Shown in pieces: positions 8,157 to 15,038 of a stretch of DNA of 64,000 bases. The notes under the pieces are model-generated. The model was not told the origin of the DNA, made no database searches, and saw only the letters and a program-made list of their open reading frames with translations. Location of the stretch: positions 248,001 through 312,000 of the forward strand of contig JACKHW010000003.1 of NCBI GenBank assembly GCA_020638795.1. Direction: 5' to 3'. Every line of letters begins with the position of its first letter. Positions within the stretch are counted from its first letter, which is position 1. The stretch comes from Planctomycetota bacterium. GTDB taxonomy: Bacteria > Planctomycetota > UBA1135 > GCA-002748355. Made by a program: the position numbers and the translations under genes.

Positions 8157-9092
8157 TCAGACTCGGGCTTGGAAGTAGGGCAGTGTGCGTGCGAGACCGG
8201 CGTCCAGGTCGACCTTGGGTTCCCAACCGAGGACGCGCTTCGCTTTGTCGATGTTGGGTCGACGGACCTTCGGGTCGTCGACGGGTAGGTCCTTGAAGAT
8301 GATTTCGCTGCGGCTTCCGCAGAGCTCGCGCACGCGCTCCGCGAACTGCAGGATCGTGAACTCACCCGGGTTGCCGATGTTGGTCGGCTCGTTCTCGTCG
8401 CTCAGCAGCAAGCGGTGGATTCCGTCGACGAGATCGTCGACGAAGCAGAACGAACGCGTCTGCGATCCGTCTCCGAAGACGGTCAGCGGTTCGCCACGGA
8501 GCGCTTGCCCCATGAACGCGGGCAGCACGCGACCATCCTCGAGACGCATGCGTGGACCGTACGTGTTGAAGATGCGCACGATCCGCGTCTCGACACCGTG
8601 ATAGCGCTGGTAGGCCATCGTCATCGCTTCGGCGAAGCGCTTCGCCTCGTCGTAGACGCCGCGCGGCCCGACCGGATTGACGTTGCCCCAGTAGTCTTCG
8701 GACTGCGGGTGCACGAGCGGGTCGCCATAGACCTCGGACGTGCTCGCCAACAAGAAGCGCGCGCCCTTCTCCTTCGCGAGTCCGAGCGCTTTGTGCGTAC
8801 CGAGGCTCCCGACCTTGAGCGTCTGGATCGGTAGCTCGAGGTAGTCGATCGGACTCGCAGGCGATGCGAAGTGCAGAATGTAGTCGAGTGGACCCGGCAC
8901 GTGGATGTACTCGGTGACGTCCTGCCGTACGAATTTGAAACCCTTCTCCCCGAAAAGGTGCGCGACGTTCTCGATGTTGCCGGTGAGTAGGTTGTCCATG
9001 CAGACGACTTCGCAGTCGGCGGCGAGGAGCTTCTCGCAGAGATGGGAACCGAGAAAGCCGGCTCCACCAGTGATCAGGGCGCGTTTCGTCAT
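8157..9092 (-). CDS. UDP-glucuronate decarboxylase (UDP-xylose synthase)
   Basis: This SDR enzyme converts UDP-glucuronate to UDP-xylose. The 311-residue protein has GGAGFLGSH near 9-17, LASTSEVYGDP with Thr118 and Glu120, and Tyr147-x3-Lys151 in the GVYDEAKR block. This combination, with HFASPASPIDY at 75-85, is diagnostic of the UXS family. It is the first gene of the leftward sugar-nucleotide operon and is followed after 10 bases by glmS. The 243-base space upstream should hold the operon promoter. Confidence 0.92.
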   Translation of the reverse strand: MTKRALITGGAGFLGSHLCEKLLAADCEVVCMDNLLTGNIENVAHLFGEKGFKFVRQDVTEYIHVPGPLDYILHFASPASPIDYLELPIQTLKVGSLGTHKALGLAKEKGARFLLASTSEVYGDPLVHPQSEDYWGNVNPVGPRGVYDEAKRFAEAMTMAYQRYHGVETRIVRIFNTYGPRMRLEDGRVLPAFMGQALRGEPLTVFGDGSQTRSFCFVDDLVDGIHRLLLSDENEPTNIGNPGEFTILQFAERVRELCGSRSEIIFKDLPVDDPKVRRPNIDKAKRVLGWEPKVDLDAGLARTLPYFQARV

Positions 9093-9335
9093 GATTCGTG
9101 GACGATGAAAGGGCAGGTGACTGGTTTTGCGGGGGAGAACGATAGACGATGATCGACCCGGACGTTGCGGCGCGATCGCGATCTTGACGTGGCAACGGGG
9201 TCGCGAGCCAGGACGCGAACCTCGATGCGTCGATCTGGCGCAATGAGGTTCGCAGTGAGAACCTGGTGGCTCATCGACAGAAAAACGCCCGACTCTGAAG
9301 CGTGTCGTGCGCAGCGACGAAAAGGCCTGTCGCTC
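9093..9335. other. Intergenic region upstream of the sugar-nucleotide operon
   Basis: This 243-base gap separates two leftward operons. It holds the probable terminator of the upstream operon at its right end. It should also contain the promoter of the UDP-xylose synthase operon: a -10-like TATCGT can be read on the minus strand about 50 bases before that gene, but no convincing -35 accompanies it. No coding frame is supported. Confidence 0.5.
9281..9334 (-). terminator. Probable terminator after the FecR-like gene
   Basis: On the minus strand, just past the stop of the FecR-like gene, AGCGAC and GTCGCT (9313-9334) can form a 6-bp stem around a T-rich loop. Further on, a short GC-rich stem is followed by five T (9285-9281). 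The stems are weak, so confidence is moderate. Confidence 0.4.
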
Positions 9336-10550
9336 TCAGCGACCCGCACCTTCTTGAAACGGATCGCCGAGCAACGGATCGATGCGAACGGATGTTCCGA
9401 CCGGGACGCGCAGCCGTGCACCGCCCCAGTGCACGGGAGCATCGCCACTGCGTGCTTCGACCTCGAGGCCGTCCCGGTCCTTGTGGATCGTCGCATGGAC
9501 GCCTGCGCGAATGTCGATTCCACCACCAGGAAGCGTCTTGGGCAGGTCGACGAGCGACGGATCACTGGCGACATCGCGAGCGGCGGGAAGCACGAGCACC
9601 GTGCGTCGGTAGACGGGCAGTTCGATCGAGTCCGCCCCGAGTCCGCGCAGACTTTGTGGCGCTTCGAGCCGCATTTCCTTCGGCCCCCAGTTGGTCACGA
9701 GGATGCGATCCGTCGGTCGCGGATCGCCTGGCTGCATCGGTTTGTCGTCCGTGACCGTGTCGACCGAGAAGCTGCCGAGCGTGCCGCGCAGAACCGAACC
9801 TTCCGGAAGGCGAAACTCGACTCCGCGCTTCCCCAGCGTCACGAACGCGCGGTCGATCTCGTCGAACTGCAACACCAATCGATCGACGGTGCCTTGCGAG
9901 AACACGCATTCGGCCGCACCAACGAGATCGACCTGTGTTCCGTCGCTGAAGAGCAGGATCGCGCGCCCGCGACCCGACGTTCGAATGCGGCTGCCGATCC
10001 CGAGCCGTCGCGCCGTGTCCCAGAACTCGAGAGGGAAGAAACCCTTCTCACCGGAGGGCTGGATGTCGACGCGATCGCTCATGCGCACGAAGTAACACTC
10101 GGATGCTTGCGGGCGGTCCTCGGTCGTGACGCGACTCAGATCGACGCGCTCGCCTGGCCCACCGACCTGGAGCCACGTCGGCCACTTGCGCAGCGTCGGA
10201 TCGATGTCCCCGCGACGGCGGGTCGACTGCTTGTCGTCGATGCCGAGTTCTTCGAGCAGCGGGTCGAGGCTCGTGTCCTTGGGCAGGATCGGCACCGTGG
10301 CCATTCCACCGGCCGGTCCGGCGATCCGCGGTGAGCGACCCGACATACGACTGTAGAAGTTCGAATAATTGGTGAACGGCTGGGTCGTTCGCGGTGCGAA
10401 GCCGCGGCGCCCCACGCCGCCGAGCCCCATGCCGCCCCGACCGAACTGGTTGGTGTTCCAACCCTGGATCTGACCGAGCGCGGCGTCCGCGGCGACGAAG
10501 GTGAGTCCGAGGACGGAGAGCACGCAAATCGACAACCGGGAGCGGATCAT
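9336..10550 (-). CDS. Secreted FecR-domain-like protein
   Basis: This 404-residue protein begins with a clear Sec signal peptide (about residues 1-26, ending AALGQ). A glycine- and arginine-rich low-complexity stretch follows. The middle part (FVRMSDRVDIQPSG, then SRIRTSGRGRAILLFSDGTQVDLVG) resembles the FecR fold: a reference to a baseline, the phrase on rendering a surface inert to threshold, then beta strands with 'DGT' turns. Such domains occur in many planctomycete exported proteins of unknown role. The C-terminal half repeats a similar beta-rich theme (GGGIDIRAGVHATI). Its ATG overlaps the stop of the AmaP-like gene (ATGA). Function is unknown; signal transduction with a sigma factor is not supported because none is adjacent. 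Confidence 0.6.
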   Translation of the reverse strand: MIRSRLSICVLSVLGLTFVAADAALGQIQGWNTNQFGRGGMGLGGVGRRGFAPRTTQPFTNYSNFYSRMSGRSPRIAGPAGGMATVPILPKDTSLDPLLEELGIDDKQSTRRRGDIDPTLRKWPTWLQVGGPGERVDLSRVTTEDRPQASECYFVRMSDRVDIQPSGEKGFFPLEFWDTARRLGIGSRIRTSGRGRAILLFSDGTQVDLVGAAECVFSQGTVDRLVLQFDEIDRAFVTLGKRGVEFRLPEGSVLRGTLGSFSVDTVTDDKPMQPGDPRPTDRILVTNWGPKEMRLEAPQSLRGLGADSIELPVYRRTVLVLPAARDVASDPSLVDLPKTLPGGGIDIRAGVHATIHKDRDGLEVEARSGDAPVHWGGARLRVPVGTSVRIDPLLGDPFQEGAGR

Positions 10551-11203
10551 GACGGATTCTCTTCTCCTTCGAGATCGATAGGGTAGCGTGGCCCGGTGAA
10601 CGGTGGTGGTTCGGAGTCCTCGGCGGGCGCTTTCTCCCGCGGACTCGGCTCGGGCTCGGCCGCTGGCCTCGCCGCTCTCGCCTTGCCGTAGAAGCCTTCG
10701 AAGACCATCTCCACTTCGATCTTCGCGTCGGGTTCGGTCGAGACCAACTCGCGAAAACGCGTGAGGAGGCTTCGGCGCAGCTTCGAACTCAGATCGAGGA
10801 TCTGAACTCCCTCAGGAGCGAGGTAGTGCGCGCGGACGAGTGTGCGCTTGCGCCCGGGCGTCAGGACTTTGACGCGAAGCCGCGTCACCTCGTCGAGCGC
10901 CTCGCCGACGTTGCGAAGGCCGGCTTCGACCGCTTCGCGCGAGACTTGCACGATGCCGTCCTGCGTATGACTGAGGAGCGGCCCCTCTTCCTCACGCCGC
11001 CGCCCGGCGCGGAAGTAGAGCAGTCGAAACACGTTGAGGAGGAGGACCCCCGCACCGAGCAGCGCGAGGAAGGCCGGCGAAACACTCGGCGTGCGGTCGA
11101 GCCAGACGAGCACGAAGTACACACTGGATCCGAGGGCCGCAAGCGTGTTGACGACGCTCACGAGCTTGCGTGCAAACGACTTGAGATCCTCTTCCATCGC
11201 CAT
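10547..11203 (-). CDS. AmaP/Asp23-like two-TM membrane protein
   Basis: This 218-residue protein starts at the ATG at 11203; longer frames upstream run into accC. Two hydrophobic helices lie at about 13-36 and 43-66, joined by a short loop. They are followed by a cytoplasmic domain (TQDGIVQVSREAVEAGLRNV, then RLRVKVLTPGRKRTLVRAHYLAPEGVQ) that resembles the alkaline-shock Asp23 fold and its membrane anchor AmaP. The C terminus is proline- and glutamate-rich and probably disordered. It lies 20 bases after accC and overlaps the next gene by ATGA, so it is cotranscribed with fatty-acid genes. Family placement is tentative and a role in envelope stress is inference. Confidence 0.6.
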   Translation of the reverse strand: MAMEEDLKSFARKLVSVVNTLAALGSSVYFVLVWLDRTPSVSPAFLALLGAGVLLLNVFRLLYFRAGRRREEEGPLLSHTQDGIVQVSREAVEAGLRNVGEALDEVTRLRVKVLTPGRKRTLVRAHYLAPEGVQILDLSSKLRRSLLTRFRELVSTEPDAKIEVEMVFEGFYGKARAARPAAEPEPSPREKAPAEDSEPPPFTGPRYPIDLEGEENPS

Positions 11204-11223
11204 GCGTTCGATTTCACACGCTG

Positions 11224-12567
11224 TTAGTGGAAGTAGCGTTCGATGAAGCCGGTATCGACGTGCCCCGAAAGAAAATCGGCATGGTCGAGGATGCGCTGGT
11301 AGAGCGGCACCGTCGTCTTGATGTTCTCGATCACGAGTTCGTCGAGCGCGCGACGCGCGATCGCGAGTGCCCGCTCCCGATTCTCGCCGTGCACGATGAG
11401 CTTGCCGATCAGCGAGTCGTACAGACTGGGGATGCGATAGCCCGAGTACACGTGCGAGTCCCAACGCACGCCGCGCCCACCGGGCGCGACGAACAACCCG
11501 ATTTGGCCGGGACACGGCCGGAAGTCGTCATCGGGATCCTCGGCGTTGACGCGAAACTCGATCGCGTGCCCGCGGAACTCGATGTCCTTCTGCTTGAACC
11601 CGAGTTCTTCACCTTGGGCGACGCGCAGCATTTCACGGATCAAGTCGAGACCACAAACGGCTTCGGTGACCGGGTGCTCGACCTGAATGCGCGCGTTGAC
11701 CTCGATGAAGTAGAAGTTTCCGGTGCGGTCGACCAAGAACTCGACCGTCCCTGCCGACGAGTATCCAGCCGCCTTCGCGAGCTTGACCGCCGCATCGCCC
11801 ATGCGCTTGCGCATCGCGTCGTCGACCGCAGGGGACGGGGATTCCTCGATCGTCTTCTGATGCCGGCGCTGCAGTGAGCAGTCGCGTTCACCGAGATGCA
11901 CGACGTTGCCGTGGCTGTCGGCAAGGATCTGGATCTCCACGTGCCGCGGATTGTCGATGCGCTTCTCGAGGTAGACCGTCCCGTCCTTGAACGCGGCCTC
12001 CGCCTCGCGACGCGCTGCATGGAAACCGTTGACCAGGCTGACGTCGTTGCTCGCGATCCGCATACCACGACCACCACCGCCGGCCGCGGCCTTGATCATG
12101 ACCGGATAGCCGATCTTCCGTGCGATGACGAGCGCCTCTTCTTCGGTCCGCACCGGACCGTCCGATCCGGGTACGACCGGTACGCCGGCGTCCCGCGCGA
12201 TCGCGATCGCCTTCGACTTGTCCCCGACCAGCGCGATCGTCTCGGGCGTTGGGCCGATGAACGCGATGTTGCAGCTCTGACAGACTTCGGCGAAGTGCGC
12301 GTTCTCGGACAAGAACCCATAGCCCGGATGGATCGCTTCGACATCGGCGATCTCCGCAGCGGAGATCAGGCGCGGGATGTCGAGGTACGACTGCGCGCTC
12401 TGACCCGGACCAATACAGACGGTTTCGTCGGCATAGCGAAGGTGCAGGCTGCCACGGTCCGCTTCGGAGTAGACCGCGACCGTTTCGATGCCGAGTTCAC
12501 GGCACGCACGCAGGACGCGCAGCGCGATCTCGCCACGATTCGCGATGAGGATGCGGCGGAAGCGCAT
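11224..12567 (-). CDS. accC: Acetyl-CoA carboxylase, biotin carboxylase subunit
   Basis: AccC carboxylates the biotin on AccB using ATP and bicarbonate, the first half-reaction of malonyl-CoA synthesis. The 447 residues match the family length. Visible landmarks are FRRILIANRGEIALRV at the N terminus, the glycine-rich ATP-grasp loop KAAAGGGGRGMR, ERDCSLQRRHQK, and EVNARIQVEHPVTE with its metal-binding glutamates. It follows accB by five bases, the usual accBC arrangement. The carboxyltransferase genes accA and accD are not in this window. Confidence 0.96.
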   Translation of the reverse strand: MRFRRILIANRGEIALRVLRACRELGIETVAVYSEADRGSLHLRYADETVCIGPGQSAQSYLDIPRLISAAEIADVEAIHPGYGFLSENAHFAEVCQSCNIAFIGPTPETIALVGDKSKAIAIARDAGVPVVPGSDGPVRTEEEALVIARKIGYPVMIKAAAGGGGRGMRIASNDVSLVNGFHAARREAEAAFKDGTVYLEKRIDNPRHVEIQILADSHGNVVHLGERDCSLQRRHQKTIEESPSPAVDDAMRKRMGDAAVKLAKAAGYSSAGTVEFLVDRTGNFYFIEVNARIQVEHPVTEAVCGLDLIREMLRVAQGEELGFKQKDIEFRGHAIEFRVNAEDPDDDFRPCPGQIGLFVAPGGRGVRWDSHVYSGYRIPSLYDSLIGKLIVHGENRERALAIARRALDELVIENIKTTVPLYQRILDHADFLSGHVDTGFIERYFH

Positions 12568-12572
12568 ACGTT

Positions 12573-13124
12573 TCAGGAAACCTTGAGGATGAAGAGCGGC
12601 TGTCCGAACTCGACGGGCTCGCCGTTCTCGACCAGGATGCGCACGATCTCACCAGCCTGTTCGGCCTTGATCTCGTTCATGACCTTCATCGCTTCGAGGA
12701 TGCACACGGTCGAATCGACTTCGACCCGATCGCCGACCCCGACGAACGGTTCCGCGTCCGGCGACGAAGCGCGATAGAAGGTCCCGACCATCGGTGAGTT
12801 GACGTAGACCGAACCCGCGGGAAGGCCGTCCTCACCGGCGTCCGACGGACCCGCAGGGGCAGCGCCCGCGGCCGGTGGATATCCGGGGAACGCACCAGGG
12901 GCCATGGACGGGATCCCGACGAACTCGGTGCGACTCTGCGGCTCGGGCATCCGAATCCGGAGACGCATGCCCTGATCCTCGAGTTCGAGCTCGAGTCCCC
13001 CCGCCGCGGAGAGGATGCCGATGAGGCGCTTGATCTCTTTCGTCTCGAGGAAATTCGGCGTGCGAGATCGGGTCTCGCGCTCGTCGCCCTGGTCTTTGCT
13101 GGTCAAGGGGTCGACTCCTGTCAC
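12573..13124 (-). CDS. accB: Biotin carboxyl carrier protein of acetyl-CoA carboxylase
   Basis: This 183-residue AccB has an N-terminal helical segment (IKRLIGILSAAGGLELELEDQGMRLRIRM), a proline/alanine-rich linker (about 74-100), and a C-terminal biotinyl domain. Lys147 in EAMKVMNE is the expected biotinylation site. The start is a GTG that overlaps the asd stop as GTGA. A later start would remove little of the conserved region, so the exact N terminus is uncertain by some 20 residues. accC follows after five bases. Confidence 0.95.
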   Translation of the reverse strand: MTGVDPLTSKDQGDERETRSRTPNFLETKEIKRLIGILSAAGGLELELEDQGMRLRIRMPEPQSRTEFVGIPSMAPGAFPGYPPAAGAAPAGPSDAGEDGLPAGSVYVNSPMVGTFYRASSPDAEPFVGVGDRVEVDSTVCILEAMKVMNEIKAEQAGEIVRILVENGEPVEFGQPLFILKVS

Positions 13125-14164
13125 GGGAGGCTGGCTTCACGCGAGACGCGGGCTCGCAAGGATTCGAAGATCTGCACGGCGTTGGTTGCCGCGCCTTTGA
13201 GGAGTTGGTCGCCGCACAAGAAGAAACCGAGACCGCGCTCGAAGACCCGGCTCGCACGGATACGACCGACCTCGACGATCGGCCCTCCCTCGACGGACGA
13301 CGGCATCGGGAAGCGATCGGGCCCATCGACCAGGCGCACACCCGGCGCCGCCGCGAGCACGGTCCGCGCCGACTCGATGTCGACCGGCTCCTTCGTCTCG
13401 ATCGTGACGCTCTCGGCATGGCAACGCAAGACCGGTACCCGAACGCACGTCGCATCGACGTCGAGGTCCTGCAGATCGAGAATCTTGCGCGTCTCGTAGA
13501 GCAGCTTCGCCTCTTCCCCGGTCTGGCCGTCGCCGAGCAGGCTGTCGATCTTGGGAACGAGGTTGAACGCGAGATCGTGGCCGAACACGGCGGCACTCGC
13601 ACTCTCTCTATCCGGGGCCCCCTCCAAGCGCCGACGCGTATCGGCGACGAGCGCGTCCATCGCATGCTGGCCTGCACCGGATGCGGCTTGGTAGGTCGAC
13701 ACGATGCAGCGCTCGAGGCCGAACGCGCGCGCAAGCGGTGCGAGCACGACGGTCAGGAGGATCGTCGAGCAGTTGGGGTTCGCGATGAGACGCGCCGCCG
13801 ACCCATCCTCACGGAACAGCGCCGACTCGTTGACTTCGGGCACGACGAGGGGAACGTCCGCGTCGAGCCGGAATGCCGAGGAGTTGTCGATGACCGTGGT
13901 GCCGCGTTCTGCGGCGGTTCGCGCGAAGCGCAGCGATCGCTCCTTCCCACACGAGAAGAACGCGTAGTCGACGCCCGCGAGAGCGTCGTCCGTGAGCTCG
14001 GCGACCTTCGACTCCGCCCCACGAAAGCTCACGGGGCGCCCTGCAGAACGCGCACTCGCGAGCAGTACGAGTTCGGTCCCCGCTGGCGCGCGTTCCTCGA
14101 GCAACTGCAAGAGCTCGTGGCCGACCGCTCCGGTCGCACCCGCGATCGCGATGCGCAATGTCAT
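13121..14164 (-). CDS. asd: Aspartate-semialdehyde dehydrogenase
   Basis: Asd reduces aspartyl phosphate to aspartate semialdehyde, feeding lysine, diaminopimelate, threonine and methionine synthesis. From the ATG at 14164 the protein has 347 residues. It begins with the NADP-binding loop GATGAVG (9-15) and carries the catalytic Cys132 in ANPNCSTI, the later QAASGAGQ block and a C-terminal substrate-binding region. The start overlaps the moaC stop (ATGA), and its own stop overlaps the accB GTG, so moaC, asd and accB are translationally coupled. This mix of pathways in one operon is unusual but each gene is intact. Confidence 0.95.
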   Translation of the reverse strand: MTLRIAIAGATGAVGHELLQLLEERAPAGTELVLLASARSAGRPVSFRGAESKVAELTDDALAGVDYAFFSCGKERSLRFARTAAERGTTVIDNSSAFRLDADVPLVVPEVNESALFREDGSAARLIANPNCSTILLTVVLAPLARAFGLERCIVSTYQAASGAGQHAMDALVADTRRRLEGAPDRESASAAVFGHDLAFNLVPKIDSLLGDGQTGEEAKLLYETRKILDLQDLDVDATCVRVPVLRCHAESVTIETKEPVDIESARTVLAAAPGVRLVDGPDRFPMPSSVEGGPIVEVGRIRASRVFERGLGFFLCGDQLLKGAATNAVQIFESLRARVSREASLP

Positions 14165-14730
14165 CGTTCGCTCCTCTCCGGCTCGTCGGCCGGCTCGTCG
14201 AGGTCCTCGAACTGGCCGTGCGCGCCCTCTTGCAGCCCCTCTCCGTCGTCGGCGGTCCAAACGCCCGAGCGGCCCCCCTCCTTGCGCAAGAGGCGAAGAG
14301 AGTCGACGACGATGCCACGGCTCAAGGCTTTTCCCATGTCGTAGATCGTGAGCGCTGCACCGCTCGCGCCACAGAGTGCTTCCATCTCGACGCCGGTTCC
14401 GGCGGTCGTCGCAGCCTCACACAGGATCCGCAGGGTCGACGTCGCGGCGTCGGGTTCGAACTCGATTCGTACGTAGTCGAGGGATAGCGAATGACAGAGC
14501 GGAATCGTCTCGCTCGTCCGCTTGGCTGCCTGGATCCCGGCCACACGGGCCACCGCCAGCGCATCGCCCTTGGGCAACGCGCCGCCGAGCAGGGCGGCGA
14601 AGAGCCCCTCGCCGAGCCGCACGTGGCACTCGGCGACGGCGACGCGTCGTGTGGGCTTCTTGGCTCCGACGTCCACCATCCGCACCCGTCCGGCTGCATC
14701 GAGGTGCGAGAACGCGTGGGGGTCACTCAC
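14161..14730 (-). CDS. moaC: Cyclic pyranopterin monophosphate synthase
   Basis: MoaC forms cyclic pyranopterin monophosphate in molybdenum-cofactor synthesis, acting after MoaA. The 189-residue protein contains the family blocks AKRTSETIPLCHSLSL, GVEMEALCGASGAALTIYDMGKAL and a C-terminal LLRKEGGRSG. About 30 residues of acidic tail extend beyond the usual end. The start is GTG at 14730. It is the first gene of the leftward asd-accBC operon. The window also encodes a molybdenum hydroxylase (46240-50146), so the cofactor is used nearby; other moa genes are not present here. Confidence 0.93.
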   Translation of the reverse strand: MSDPHAFSHLDAAGRVRMVDVGAKKPTRRVAVAECHVRLGEGLFAALLGGALPKGDALAVARVAGIQAAKRTSETIPLCHSLSLDYVRIEFEPDAATSTLRILCEAATTAGTGVEMEALCGASGAALTIYDMGKALSRGIVVDSLRLLRKEGGRSGVWTADDGEGLQEGAHGQFEDLDEPADEPERSER

Positions 14731-15038
14731 GGCCGGCTCCCCACGCAGGCAAGCCGCCGCAACAGAATTGGCGGATCAACGAGTTGCTCGGACGATGCAT
14801 CACGCGGGAATATGACGGTGCGATCGGAAGATTGTAGAGTCTCTTTCGTTCGGTTCCACGCTTCGCGTCTCCGGTGCCCCCGGGGAAACGGAGCTGGACT
14901 CGGCCTATGGAGACGCCGTTCGAGATCCGTGGCCCGTCGCGCAGCGCGTGCGGCCGGTCGGATTTGGGGCGAGCCCGCAGCAGCGACGGCCGATACGTAA
15001 ACAACAGACCGATCCTCCCGAGACCTCGGAACGACTTC
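14731..15038. other. Divergent intergenic region between moaC and the S41 protease gene
   Basis: This 308-base region must contain promoters for both directions. A candidate rightward promoter is listed separately. On the minus strand I see no clear -35/-10 pair. A long frame on the minus strand crosses the region but has no family features and poor codon character, so I do not call it. No RNA gene was recognised. Confidence 0.5.
14812..14840 (+). promoter_or_regulatory. Candidate sigma-70-type promoter for the S41 protease gene
   Basis: ATGACG (14812-14817), a 17-base spacer and TAGAGT (14835-14840) fit a housekeeping promoter in a GC-rich genome. It would leave a 5' leader of about 190 bases. 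The TAG-N-G/C-T hexamer recurs before several rightward genes in this window. Confidence 0.35.
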
